Assembly (NCBI RefSeq): GCF_042654985.1
Contig: NZ_JBHSMT010000013.1
Coordinates: 310,001-374,000, forward strand
Direction: 5' to 3'
DNA length: 64,000 nucleotides
Source: Paraherbaspirillum soli
Lineage (GTDB): Bacteria; Pseudomonadota; Gammaproteobacteria; Burkholderiales; Burkholderiaceae_D
In this document: positions 25,478 through 34,675 of the stretch, piece after piece
How positions within the stretch are numbered: position 1 is the stretch's first letter
Layout of the letters: every line of letters begins with the position of its first letter
Program-made: the position numbers and the translations under genes
The notes under the pieces: model-generated
What the model was told of the DNA's origin: nothing
The model's database searches: none
The model's input: the letters and a program-made list of their open reading frames with translations, nothing else

Positions 25478-26371
25478 TTAACCTGGAATTTTCTGGCTGA
25501 ACAAGGAGCGCGACAGGATGTTCAGGGCCAGCACGCTGAAAGTAATCAGCAGCGCCCCGCCCCATGCCAGCGGCACCCAGTTGTCGAACGGGCTCATCGC
25601 GAACTGGCTGATGACGACCGGCAAATTGGCGATCGGCTTGTTCATGTTGGTACTGAAAAACTGATTGTTCAGCGCGGTGAATAACAGCGGCGCGGTTTCC
25701 CCGGCGATGCGGGCCACTGCCAGCAGCACTCCGGTCACGACACCCGCCTTGACCGCGCGCAGGCGGACCAGCAAGGCCACTTTCCAACGCGGCGCACCCA
25801 AGGCGAAAGCCGCTTCGCGCAGACTGCCGGGCACCAGCCGCAACATATTGTCGGTAGTCCGCACCACCACCGGCACCGCAATCAAGGACAACGCGAAAGT
25901 TCCGGCCCAGCCGGAGAAATGACCGACCTTGGCGACATAGATCGCATAGACAAACAGGCCGATCACGATCGACGGCGCCGACAGCATGATGTCGGTGACA
26001 AAGCGCGTAATTTGCGCAAGCTTGCTTTGCTCGCCGTATTCAGCCAGATAGATGCCGGCCAGAATCCCGATCGGCGTGCTGATCAGCGTCGCCAGGCCGA
26101 CCAGCATCAGGCTGCCGATAATCGGATTGAGCAAGCCGCCGGCGCCGGAGCCAGGCGCCGGCGTGTTTTGCGTCAGCATGCCGAGACTGAGCGCGCCCAA
26201 GCCCTTGCTCACCAGGGTCGCCAGAATCCACAGCAACACCAGCAACCCGAGCGCCATCGCCAGGAACGACAGCAGCATGCCGAAGCGGTGCATCAGCAAG
26301 CGCCTGCGATAGACCGCATTGGTCGCTGGCTGGTGCAGTGTATCGATCTCGATTTGCGGCGAATTCTTCAT
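25478..26371 (-). CDS. pstA: Phosphate ABC transporter, permease PstA
   Basis: 297-aa inner-membrane permease with six predicted transmembrane segments. The EAA-type loop that contacts PstB is visible around GSLREAAFALGAPRWKVALL. The start codon overlaps the pstC stop by 4 bp (ATGA), indicating translational coupling and equal stoichiometry. Together with PstC it forms the phosphate channel. Confidence 0.97.
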   Translation of the reverse strand: MKNSPQIEIDTLHQPATNAVYRRRLLMHRFGMLLSFLAMALGLLVLLWILATLVSKGLGALSLGMLTQNTPAPGSGAGGLLNPIIGSLMLVGLATLISTPIGILAGIYLAEYGEQSKLAQITRFVTDIMLSAPSIVIGLFVYAIYVAKVGHFSGWAGTFALSLIAVPVVVRTTDNMLRLVPGSLREAAFALGAPRWKVALLVRLRAVKAGVVTGVLLAVARIAGETAPLLFTALNNQFFSTNMNKPIANLPVVISQFAMSPFDNWVPLAWGGALLITFSVLALNILSRSLFSQKIPG

Positions 26372-27396
26372 TTGGCGCCTTCTTTACGGGACATGCCCAT
26401 CAACATGATTTTGGCTAGCGACAGCACGATGAAGGTGATCACGAACAGGATCAGGCCGAGTGCGAACAGCGCCGACACATGCATCGTGGTCGAGGCCTCG
26501 GCGATTTCATTGGCGAGGGTCGAGGCGATGCTATTGCCCGACGCGAACAGCGACCAGGACAGCCGCTGCGAATTGCCGATGACGAAGGTAACCGCCATGG
26601 TTTCCCCCAGCGCTCGCCCCAGACCCAGCATGACGCCGCCGACCACGCCAGTTTTGGCATAGGGCAGCACCACCTTGCGCACCACTTCCCAGCGCGTGCA
26701 GCCCAGCCCGTAGGCGGATTCTTTCAAGACTGCCGGCACCACTTCAAACACATCGCGCATGACCGAGGCGATGAACGGGATAATCATCACCGATAAAATC
26801 AAGCCCGCGGTCAACATCCCTATCCCCATCTTGGGGCCGTTGAACAAGACTCCGACGAACGGCAGCTGACCGAGCGTCGCCGACAAAAACGGTTGTCCGT
26901 ATTCAGCAAATAGCGGCGCAAACACGAACAAGCCCCACATGCCGTAAATGATGCTGGGCACGCCGGCCAGCAACTCGACCGCGGTACCCAGCGGACGGCG
27001 CAATTTGGTCGGGCAGATTTCCGTCAGGAACAAGGCGATCCCGAAGCTCACCGGGAACGCAATCAACAACGCGATCAACGAGGTCACCAGCGTGCCGACA
27101 ATCGCGATCATCGCGCCGTAATGGTCATTGACCGGGTCCCACTCGATAGTGGTGATAAAAGCCGGGCCGAACTCGCGAAACACCGGCCAGGCGCCGATGG
27201 CCAGACAAACGATAATGCCAAGCAGCACCAACAACACGATCAGCGAAAATAGCAGCGTCACTTTATGAAAAAAGAAATCCTGGATGCGTTGCTTGCGCAT
27301 CGTCGCATGCAGGGCCTGATGCGAGATGCCAGCCTGTTCAGCGCTGAGTGCGGGGGGAGAAAGTGTATGTGCCATGGCAAGAGTATTTGCACTCAT
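26368..27396 (-). CDS. pstC: Phosphate ABC transporter, permease PstC
   Basis: 342-aa permease with a long N-terminal cytoplasmic stretch (about 1-45), six or so membrane segments and the EAA loop LKESAYGLGCTRWEVVRKV. The motif AGVPSIIYGMWGLFV is typical of PstC. It is separated from pstS by 232 bp that carry a stable hairpin. Confidence 0.97.
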   Translation of the reverse strand: MSANTLAMAHTLSPPALSAEQAGISHQALHATMRKQRIQDFFFHKVTLLFSLIVLLVLLGIIVCLAIGAWPVFREFGPAFITTIEWDPVNDHYGAMIAIVGTLVTSLIALLIAFPVSFGIALFLTEICPTKLRRPLGTAVELLAGVPSIIYGMWGLFVFAPLFAEYGQPFLSATLGQLPFVGVLFNGPKMGIGMLTAGLILSVMIIPFIASVMRDVFEVVPAVLKESAYGLGCTRWEVVRKVVLPYAKTGVVGGVMLGLGRALGETMAVTFVIGNSQRLSWSLFASGNSIASTLANEIAEASTTMHVSALFALGLILFVITFIVLSLAKIMLMGMSRKEGAK

Positions 27397-27533
27397 GTGT
27401 AGCGATATCCGGTGAAGTATAAGAAGACACTGCGGCGAATGCTATGGCGGCCATGCCGTTATTTAACATGCGGCTTCAGTGCGCAGCGATAGCCTGGTTT
27501 GAATTTGCTGTGCAAAATCCGTATCTTCGATAA

Positions 27534-27570
27534 CCGCAAGCTCGTGTCCGTGCCGGACGCAAGCTTGCGG
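27534..27570. promoter_or_regulatory. Intercistronic hairpin between pstS and pstC
   Basis: CCGCAAGCT (27534-27542) pairs perfectly with AGCTTGCGG (27562-27570), with an inner GTCC/GGAC stem. No T-run follows on the transcribed strand. A hairpin here is expected to protect or process the mRNA so that the binding protein PstS is made in excess over the permeases. That role is inferred from other binding-protein operons. Confidence 0.6.
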
Positions 27571-27628
27571 CTTGTTTCTACAGCTTGCAGGGCAAACTGA
27601 ACCTTGCAATTAAAAAGACACTAAATAA

Positions 27629-28672
27629 TTACCAGACTGCCTTGCCCGCGCTGTCTTTGACTTGTGCCTTCCAGGCGTCTTCAACCAGCTTCACGACCGA
27701 TGCCGGAATCGCCACGTAATCCAGTTCCGTTGCCGATGCACCGCCGTTCTTGTATGCCCAGTCGAAGAACTTCAGGACTTCCTTGCCCTTGGCAGCATCA
27801 GCTTGTGTTTTGTGCATCAAGATGAAGGAAGCGCTGGTGATAGGCCAGCTGGTCTTGCCGGCGGCGTCGGTGAAGTCGACCGCGAAACCAGGAGTCTTGG
27901 CCCAGTCGGCACCGGCGGCGGCGGCCTTGAAAGTTTCGTCATCCGGCTGCACGAAGCTGCCGTCGCGATTCTTCAGTTGGGTGTGTTGCAGTTTGTTCTT
28001 CTTGGCGTAGGCATATTCAACGTAGCCAATCGCGCCCTTGATCTTTTGGACGTTGGCGGCGACGCCTTCGTTACCCTTGCCGCCTACCCCGACCGGCCAT
28101 TTGACCGCAGTACCGGCGCCGACGCCGCTCTTGAACGCAGCGCTGGTCTTGGACAAATAGCTGGTGAACACAAATGAAGTGCCGGAGCCGTCAGCGCGAT
28201 ACACCACGGTGATGTCTTCCGCCGGCAATTTAACGCCAGGATTGAGGGCGGCAATTTCCGCTGCATTCCACTTGGTGACCTTGCCCAGATAGATATCGGC
28301 CAGCACCAGGCCTGTCAGTTTGATCTGTCCAGGAGCGACGCCGTCCAGATTGACGACCGGTACCACGCCGCCCATGATCGCCGGGAATTGCATCAGGTTG
28401 TCGGCGTTCAGATCTTCGACTTTCAATGGCATGTCGGAAGCACCGAAATCAACCGTTTTGGCTTTGATTTGCTTGATGCCGCCGCCGGAACCGATCGACT
28501 GATAGTTCAGGCTGTTGCCGGTAGCGCCCTTGTAGGCTTCAGCCCACTTGGAATAAATTGGATAAGGAAAAGAAGCACCGGCACCGGTGATTTCCGCTGC
28601 CATCGCAGAGGAAACCGTCAATGTCGCTGCCACGGCGAGGACGACGGATTTTACGAGGTGATTCAATCGCAT
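27629..28672 (-). CDS. pstS: Phosphate ABC transporter, periplasmic substrate-binding protein PstS
   Basis: 347-aa protein with a Sec signal peptide (cleavage near AMA-AE, residues 24-27). The phosphate-binding motifs are TGAGASFPYPIYSKW, GSGGGIKQI, FGASDMPL and VVYRADGSGTSFVFTSYL. It is the first gene of the pst operon, directly behind a Pho box, so it should be strongly induced when phosphate is low. Confidence 0.98.
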   Translation of the reverse strand: MRLNHLVKSVVLAVAATLTVSSAMAAEITGAGASFPYPIYSKWAEAYKGATGNSLNYQSIGSGGGIKQIKAKTVDFGASDMPLKVEDLNADNLMQFPAIMGGVVPVVNLDGVAPGQIKLTGLVLADIYLGKVTKWNAAEIAALNPGVKLPAEDITVVYRADGSGTSFVFTSYLSKTSAAFKSGVGAGTAVKWPVGVGGKGNEGVAANVQKIKGAIGYVEYAYAKKNKLQHTQLKNRDGSFVQPDDETFKAAAAGADWAKTPGFAVDFTDAAGKTSWPITSASFILMHKTQADAAKGKEVLKFFDWAYKNGGASATELDYVAIPASVVKLVEDAWKAQVKDSAGKAVW

Positions 28673-28777
28673 TTGTTACTCCAGGTGGTTGAGTAGATTC
28701 AGTTTGCTTGGGCCGAGGTGTTGCGAAGTGATGTCATTTGAAGATTTCAATTTCACAACAGCCGTAAGACAGGACGA

Positions 28778-28811
28778 ACTCTAACCAACATTTATGACAG
28801 CTTTATGACAA
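28778..28811 (-). promoter_or_regulatory. Pho box and -10 of pstS
   Basis: On the minus strand, two direct repeats TTGTCAT and CTGTCAT separated by 4 bp (28811-28794) match the PhoB box. After exactly 10 bp comes TAGAGT (28783-28778) as -10. There is no -35, as expected for PhoB-dependent promoters. Confidence 0.9.
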
Positions 28812-28882
28812 GTTGAGGGCGAGTGAAAAATCACTGAAAATCGATTTCCGCCGATAGAAATTCGGCATCGGCACTTCCACTT

Positions 28883-28916
28883 TGGTCATCAAGCTGTCAT
28901 ATTGCCTCAATACACT
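28883..28916 (+). promoter_or_regulatory. Pho box and -10 of ppk
   Basis: TGGTCAT and CTGTCAT are separated by 4 bp (28883-28900), followed after 10 bp by TACACT (28911-28916). The first repeat is weaker than that of pstS. The layout mirrors the pstS promoter, so ppk-sixA is probably in the Pho regulon. Confidence 0.75.
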
Positions 28917-28948
28917 CCGCCCAAACCATCAAATCAGCTGCCTGATTC

Positions 28949-31090
28949 ATGAACAAAAAAACCATGTCGGACAATGATGCAAAAACCAACCTCAACAATC
29001 TCGATGCCAACCCGATCTATCTAAATCGCGAGTTATCGCAACTGGCATTCAATCGGCGGGTCATGGCGCTGGCGGAAGACAAGCATGTCCCCCTATTGGA
29101 GCGTCTGCGATATCTATGCATTGTCAGCAACAATCTCGACGAATTCTTTGAAGTCCGCATCGCCAGCCTGCTGGCAAGCAGCCAAATCGACGGCGCAACG
29201 ATCGAGTCGTCAAAATTGACGGCCGCATTGGAACGCACCAGTGCCGAATGTCACCAGATCGTCGCCCGCCAATATGCAATCCTGAATCAGTCGATTTTGC
29301 CGCAGCTTTCCGCCATCGGCATCCATCTGTTGCACCACAACGATCGCCATGAACGGCAGCGGGCCTGGATCAAATCCTTTTTCGACCAGGAAATCCGCCC
29401 CCTGCTGACCCCGATCGGCCTCGATCCGGCCCATCCGTTTCCACAAGTGCTCAACAAGAGCTTGAATTTCATCGTTGAAATGGCGGGCAAAGATGCGTTC
29501 GGACGCAATACCACGATAGCGATCATCAAAGCGCCGCGCGTCCTGCCCCGCGTGATCAAGCTGCCGGACGTGTTGTCGCCCAAGGGAGTCTCGTTCTGCC
29601 TGCTGTCGTCGATTATCCACGCCCACATCGGCGATCTTTTCGCCGACCGCGAAATTTTGTCTTATTCGCAATTCCGGGTGACGCGCAACAGCGACCTGTG
29701 GGTCGACGAAGAAGAAGTGAAGAATTTGCGGCAAGCCTTGCAAAGCGAACTGCACAGCCGCCAGTTCGGCGTCGCCGTCCGGCTTGAAGTCGCCAAGAAC
29801 TGCCCCGAGCATCTGGCCCAGTTTCTGCTCAATCAATTTTCCATCGCCCCCAACCGGCTATATGCAGTGGATGGACCGGTCAACATGGTGCGATTGTCGG
29901 AAATGATCGACCAACTGCCAGAACCGGCGCTGCGCTTTGCGCCCTTCTCGCCGGGCTTGCCGGCGCATATCGACAATGTCGACGATATCTTCACGCAATT
30001 GAAAAAGAAGGACGTGCTGCTGCACCACCCGTTTCAATCGTTCCAGCCGGTCGTCGATTTCGTCCGTTCCGCCGCCTATGACGCCGAGGTGGTGGCGATC
30101 AGGCAAACCATCTATCGCACCGGCATGAATTCCGACCTGATGGAGTCGCTGATTATTGCCGCACAACGCGGCAAGGAAGTCACCGTCATCGTGGAACTGA
30201 TGGCGCGCTTCGACGAAGAAGCTAATATCAACTGGGCCGACAAACTGGAGCGCGCCGGCGCCCAGGTGGTCTACGGCGTGGTCGGGTTGAAAACACACGC
30301 CAAACTGTCGCTGGTGATCCGCCGCGAACGGGATAAGCACGGCAACGGCGAACTGCGCTATTACGCCCATCTGGGCACCGGCAACTACCACCCGAACACG
30401 ACCAAGCTGTACACCGACTTCGGCCTGCTGACCTCCAATCAGAAATTGGCGATAGAAGTCAATGAAGTCTTCATGCATCTCACCAGCCTGACAAGGCCGA
30501 AGAAAATGGATTACCTGTGGCTGGCGCCGTTTGCGCTGCAAAAGGAAATCATTCGCGCGATCCGCAATGAAGCCGACATCGCGCGCCAGGGCCGGCCGGC
30601 GCGGATCATTGCCAAGATGAATGCATTGCTGGACGAATCGGTAATCCGGGCCCTGTATTCAGCCTCGGCCGATGGCGTAAAAATCGAACTGATCGTGCGC
30701 GGCGCCTGCGCGCTACGGCCTGGCGTTCCCGGCTTGTCCGAGAACATCCGCGTGCGCTCCATCATCGGCCGCTTTCTCGAACATAGCCGGATTTATTATT
30801 TCCGCAACGATCTGCAGCACGATGTCTATCTGGCCAGCGCCGATTGGATGAATCGCAACCTGTTCCGGCGTATCGAGGTGGCGTTTCCGGTCCTCGACAA
30901 TACGCTCAAAAGGCGCGTCATCAACGAAGGTTTGAATCCTTACTTGAAGGACAATACCAATGCCTGGAATCTGACGTCCGACGGCAGCTGGGACAAATGT
31001 AAACCGCGCCGAAGACAGCAGGTTTATAGTGCGCAACAGGATTTAATGCAGACATTAGGCACACAGACACGCAAGATTGACCCGCATTGA
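28949..31090 (+). CDS. ppk: Polyphosphate kinase 1
   Basis: Polymerises the gamma-phosphate of ATP into polyphosphate. The 713-aa protein has all PPK1 domains: the N domain (NRELSQLAFNRRVM), the head domain, and two phospholipase-D-like C domains. The autophosphorylated His450 lies in GLKTHAKLSL, and the second His-motif region is EHSRIYYF near residue 610. An alternative start at Met6 is possible. It is divergent from pstS with a Pho box in front. The last codons overlap the upstream frame of sixA. Confidence 0.97.
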   Translation: MNKKTMSDNDAKTNLNNLDANPIYLNRELSQLAFNRRVMALAEDKHVPLLERLRYLCIVSNNLDEFFEVRIASLLASSQIDGATIESSKLTAALERTSAECHQIVARQYAILNQSILPQLSAIGIHLLHHNDRHERQRAWIKSFFDQEIRPLLTPIGLDPAHPFPQVLNKSLNFIVEMAGKDAFGRNTTIAIIKAPRVLPRVIKLPDVLSPKGVSFCLLSSIIHAHIGDLFADREILSYSQFRVTRNSDLWVDEEEVKNLRQALQSELHSRQFGVAVRLEVAKNCPEHLAQFLLNQFSIAPNRLYAVDGPVNMVRLSEMIDQLPEPALRFAPFSPGLPAHIDNVDDIFTQLKKKDVLLHHPFQSFQPVVDFVRSAAYDAEVVAIRQTIYRTGMNSDLMESLIIAAQRGKEVTVIVELMARFDEEANINWADKLERAGAQVVYGVVGLKTHAKLSLVIRRERDKHGNGELRYYAHLGTGNYHPNTTKLYTDFGLLTSNQKLAIEVNEVFMHLTSLTRPKKMDYLWLAPFALQKEIIRAIRNEADIARQGRPARIIAKMNALLDESVIRALYSASADGVKIELIVRGACALRPGVPGLSENIRVRSIIGRFLEHSRIYYFRNDLQHDVYLASADWMNRNLFRRIEVAFPVLDNTLKRRVINEGLNPYLKDNTNAWNLTSDGSWDKCKPRRRQQVYSAQQDLMQTLGTQTRKIDPH

Positions 31091-31110
31091 CCGATCAAAA
31101 AGGACGCACT

Positions 31111-31569
31111 ATGGAACTCATTCTGTGGCGACATGCCGAAGCCGAAATTGGCGAGCCCGACCAAGGCCGTGCCCTGACCGCCAAAGGACACAAACAAGCC
31201 ACGAAAATGGCTGATTGGCTGGATCGCAGCCTGCCCAATACCTGCAAAATCCTGAGTAGCCCGGCTACCCGCACGGTGCAAACGGCGGAAGCTCTCGGCC
31301 GCAAATTTAAAATCCACCCTGATCTGGCTCCCGGCTGCACCGCTGAGCAATTATTGGCGGCCGCCAACTGGCCCGACAGCCGCGAGCCGATGTTGATCAT
31401 TGGCCATCAACCAACGCTTGGACAGGTCGCCGCCTTGCTGATCGCAGGCCAGATGCAGGAATGGTCGATCCGCAAAGGAGGGGTCTGGTGGATTGCACAA
31501 CGCGAACGCGGCGACATCAGGACCAACTACCTGAAAGCGGTGATGTCGCCGGACTTGGTTGCCAGGTGA
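31111..31569 (+). CDS. sixA: Phosphohistidine phosphatase SixA-like
   Basis: 152-aa histidine phosphatase with the RHAEAE motif at residues 7-12 (phosphohistidine His8) and the second catalytic His in IIGHQPTLGQVA. SixA removes phosphate from HPt and NPr proteins in E. coli; the substrate here is unknown. Start at 31111 follows AAAAGGACGCACT, although the frame is open to 31087. It lies 20 bp after ppk and is probably cotranscribed with it. Confidence 0.88.
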   Translation: MELILWRHAEAEIGEPDQGRALTAKGHKQATKMADWLDRSLPNTCKILSSPATRTVQTAEALGRKFKIHPDLAPGCTAEQLLAAANWPDSREPMLIIGHQPTLGQVAALLIAGQMQEWSIRKGGVWWIAQRERGDIRTNYLKAVMSPDLVAR

Positions 31570-31939
31570 TTTTGCGCATCGCTCGATGGCAACCATTAAA
31601 TAAATATTCAAAAGTCGCTGCCATCGCCACAACAAATTGTTACAAAAATAAGCATTCCATCTCGAACTTATTTATGTGGCATTGCACTAATAATTTCAAA
31701 GTGCGTCTTCAATCTGCATGCTGCAAGCCACGATGATTTGGCACTAGCATTAATTCTTTATTCACACACTTGTAAAAAGCAATAAATAGGCTGTGTGGCG
31801 GCCACCACTTTGAGTATACTTTCGCCCACTTCAATCCTGCGAACTACAACAGGATTTCGCGTAACATTCAAAACGAGTATTTGCTGTATTACGGTATAAG
31901 TAATCATTCGCCTTGTATTACAGCCCCAGAAGGTAAGAC
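31570..31939. other. 370-bp AT-rich intergenic region upstream of phaZ
   Basis: No ORF, tRNA or clear repeat is seen. A -10-like TATACT preceded by TTTGAG lies around 31810-31820, without a good -35. It probably carries the phaZ promoter and leader. Confidence 0.4.
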
Positions 31940-33175
31940 ATGCTCTATCAATTTCATGAATTCAACCGCGCCTGGATGCACCCGCTGGTGCAATGGGCCG
32001 ACGTCACCGCCAAATTATTCACCAACCCCATCTCACCGCTGGCGCACACACCGTTTTCGCAACGCATTGCCGCCGGTTACGAGTTGATGTATCGGCTCGG
32101 CAAGCATTACACCAAACCAGACTTCGAGATCGGCACCACGCTGATCAACGACAAGGAAGTAGCAATTACAGATGAAGTCGCAGCGGAAAAACCGTTTTGC
32201 CGCCTGCTTCACTTCAAAAAGAATTTAAGCAAAAAAGAAATGACGGCGCTCAAGCAGCCAACCGTGTTGCTGGTAGCGCCGCTGTCAGGCCATCATTCGA
32301 CATTGCTGCGCGACACCGTGCGCGGCCTGCTGCCGGATCACGACGTCTACATCACCGACTGGACCGATGCCCGCATGGTGCCGGCCAGCGACGGCACCTT
32401 CCATTTGCACGACTACATTTACTACGTCCAGGATTTCATTCGCTTGCTGGGCCCGGACCTGCACGTGATTTCGGTCTGTCAGCCGACCGTACCGGTACTG
32501 GCGGCCATCTCGCTGATGGCCACGGCCAAAGATCCGCATCTGCCAAAAAGCATGACCATGATGGGCGGCCCGATCGACCCGCGCAAATCGCCGACCGAGG
32601 TTAACAACCTGGCGACCGAAAAGCCGTTCAGCTGGTTCGAAAACACGGTGATCTATAGCGTGCCGTCCAAATATCCCGGCTTCGGCCGCAAGGTCTATCC
32701 GGGCTTCCTGCAACACGCCGGTTTCGTCGCGATGAATCCAAGCCGGCACGCCCAAAGCCACTGGGATTTCTACATGCACCTGCGCGAAGGCGACAACGAA
32801 TCCGCCGAAAGCCACCGCAAATTCTATGACGAATACAACGCGGTGCTGGACATGCCGGCCGATTATTACCTGGACACCATCAAGACCGTGTTCCAGGATT
32901 TCAGCTTGCCGCACGGCACCTGGGAAGTCGAAGGCAAACTGGTGCGGCCGCAAGACATCAAGAGCGTCGCGCTATTTACCATCGAAGGCGAACTCGACGA
33001 TATTTCCGGTTCCGGCCAAACCCACGCGGCACATGATTTGTGCCGCGCCATCCCGGAATCCAGGAAACAGCAATTCACCGCGGAAAAATGCGGCCATTAC
33101 GGCATTTTTTCGGGCCGCCGCTGGCGCGAAATGATTTGCCCGAGAATCGGCACCTTTATCAAGGCCAACGCTTAA
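31940..33175 (+). CDS. phaZ: Intracellular polyhydroxyalkanoate depolymerase
   Basis: 411-aa alpha/beta-hydrolase of the intracellular PHB depolymerase family (PhaZ1 of Cupriavidus type). The nucleophile is a cysteine, Cys180 in SVCQPTVPV, in place of the usual lipase serine; this is diagnostic of the family. Asp in GELDDISG and His in EKCGHYGIF complete the triad. No signal peptide is present, so it acts on stored granules. This shows that the organism can make PHA. A strong terminator follows. Confidence 0.94.
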   Translation: MLYQFHEFNRAWMHPLVQWADVTAKLFTNPISPLAHTPFSQRIAAGYELMYRLGKHYTKPDFEIGTTLINDKEVAITDEVAAEKPFCRLLHFKKNLSKKEMTALKQPTVLLVAPLSGHHSTLLRDTVRGLLPDHDVYITDWTDARMVPASDGTFHLHDYIYYVQDFIRLLGPDLHVISVCQPTVPVLAAISLMATAKDPHLPKSMTMMGGPIDPRKSPTEVNNLATEKPFSWFENTVIYSVPSKYPGFGRKVYPGFLQHAGFVAMNPSRHAQSHWDFYMHLREGDNESAESHRKFYDEYNAVLDMPADYYLDTIKTVFQDFSLPHGTWEVEGKLVRPQDIKSVALFTIEGELDDISGSGQTHAAHDLCRAIPESRKQQFTAEKCGHYGIFSGRRWREMICPRIGTFIKANA

Positions 33176-33201
33176 AAACTATCCTCCCGTCAATACTTGG
33201 C

Positions 33202-33237
33202 AAAAAAGCCGTTCCTGTCAGCAGGAACGGCTTTTTT
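33202..33237 (+). terminator. Terminator downstream of phaZ
   Basis: A perfect 16-bp stem (AAAAAAGCCGTTCCTG and complement) with loop TCAG, followed by a T-run. Confidence 0.93.
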
Positions 33238-33280
33238 CATTTGGCGTACCATCGATTTACTCGGATAATACGACCTCAAG

Positions 33281-34012
33281 TTGTTCAGACCCAACTCTTT
33301 ACCCCCTGTGCCAGATAAAACCCCGCCCTCGCTCGCCGACTCCATCGAAGCACTGCTGCCGCAGACGCAATGCACCAAATGCGGCTACCCAGCCTGTCGC
33401 CCGTATGCCGAAGCCATCGCCGATGGCTCCGCCAACTACAACCAATGCCCGCCCGGCGGCCAGCAAGGCATAGTCCGGCTGGCGCAATTGCTGGGCAAGC
33501 CGGTGATCCCGCTGAATCCGGCCAACGGTGTTGAACGGCCGCGTCAGCGCGCCGTGATCGACGAGGCGACATGCATCGGCTGCACGCTGTGCATACAGGC
33601 GTGCCCGGTCGATGCCATCGTCGGCGCAGCCAAACAGATGCACACGGTGATCGCCGATTTATGCACCGGTTGCGACCTCTGCGTGGCGCCCTGCCCGGTT
33701 GACTGCATCGCTATGGTGGAAGTGACCGCCCCGCACACAGGCTGGGACGCCTGGAGTCAGCAACAAGCCGACGCAGCGCGTGCGCGGCACGACATGCGAA
33801 CACTCCGCCTGCGCCGCGACAAACTGGAAAACGATGAGCGCCTGGCCGCCAAGGCTGCAGAAAAATTGAAAATGGTCGCAGCCGAAGCCGCCGCTACGCC
33901 GGAACAGCAAGCCGAACAGGCACGCAAGAAAGCCATCATTCAAGCCGCCATCGAGCGCGCCAGGATCAAGAAAGAACAACAAGCCGAAGCCGCGACCAAA
34001 GAACAGGAATGA
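33281..34012 (+). CDS. rsxB: RsxB-like electron-transport ferredoxin
   Basis: 243-aa iron-sulfur protein. The N-terminal Fe-S domain has Cys31, Cys34, Cys39 and Cys56 (CTKCGYPAC). It is followed by two 4Fe-4S ferredoxin motifs, CIGCTLCIQACPV and CTGCDLCVAPCPV. From residue 160 on it is a charged Ala/Glu/Gln/Arg-rich helix. RsxB normally works with RsxACDGE, but none of these are here. In Burkholderiales rsxB alone often sits next to nth, as here. The start is TTG at 33281; GTG at 33308 is an alternative. It abuts nth. Confidence 0.85.
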   Translation: MFRPNSLPPVPDKTPPSLADSIEALLPQTQCTKCGYPACRPYAEAIADGSANYNQCPPGGQQGIVRLAQLLGKPVIPLNPANGVERPRQRAVIDEATCIGCTLCIQACPVDAIVGAAKQMHTVIADLCTGCDLCVAPCPVDCIAMVEVTAPHTGWDAWSQQQADAARARHDMRTLRLRRDKLENDERLAAKAAEKLKMVAAEAAATPEQQAEQARKKAIIQAAIERARIKKEQQAEAATKEQE

Positions 34013-34018
34013 ATGCCT

Positions 34019-34669
34019 ATGAACGCTGAAAAACGCCGAGAAATATTCACCCGCCTGCGCGCCGCCAATCCGCATCCCACTACCGAACTGGAATACACCA
34101 CACCGTTCGAATTGCTGATCGCCGTGATCCTGTCGGCGCAAGCCACCGACGTCTCGGTCAACAAAGCGACGCGCAAGCTGTACCCGGTAGCCAACACCCC
34201 GGCCCAGATCTACGCGCTCGGCATCGATGGCTTGATGCCATACATCCAGACCATCGGCCTGTATCGCACCAAGGCCAAGAATGTGATCGAAACCTGCCGC
34301 CTGCTGATGACCCTGCATGACAGCCAGGTGCCGCGCACGCGCGAAGAGCTACAAGCCTTGCCCGGCGTCGGCCGCAAAACCGCCAACGTGGTCTTGAATA
34401 CGGCCTTCGGCGTGCCCGCCATGGCGGTCGACACGCATATTTTCCGGGTCGCCAATCGTACCGGCATCGCTCCCGGCAAGGATGTCGACGCGGTCGAACA
34501 CAAGCTGATGAAGTTGGTGCCGGCCGAGTTCCTGATGGATGCGCATCACTGGCTGATCCTGCACGGCCGCTACACCTGCATCGCCCGCAAACCGCAATGC
34601 TGGAACTGCGGCATCGCCGATCTATGCGACTACAAATCCAAAACGCCGCTGCCGGAAAAAGGAGTGTAA
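34019..34669 (+). CDS. nth: Endonuclease III
   Basis: DNA glycosylase/AP lyase for oxidised pyrimidines. I prefer the start at 34019 (MNAEKRREIF), since it puts the catalytic Lys at 120 (LPGVGRKTANVV) and Asp at 138 (VDTHIFRV) exactly as in E. coli; an ATG also lies at 34013. The C-terminal 4Fe-4S cluster has the spacing C-x6-C-x2-C-x5-C (CIARKPQCWNCGIADLC). It is in one operon with rsxB and probably the next two genes. Confidence 0.96.
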   Translation: MNAEKRREIFTRLRAANPHPTTELEYTTPFELLIAVILSAQATDVSVNKATRKLYPVANTPAQIYALGIDGLMPYIQTIGLYRTKAKNVIETCRLLMTLHDSQVPRTREELQALPGVGRKTANVVLNTAFGVPAMAVDTHIFRVANRTGIAPGKDVDAVEHKLMKLVPAEFLMDAHHWLILHGRYTCIARKPQCWNCGIADLCDYKSKTPLPEKGV

Positions 34670-34675
34670 TCCGCC

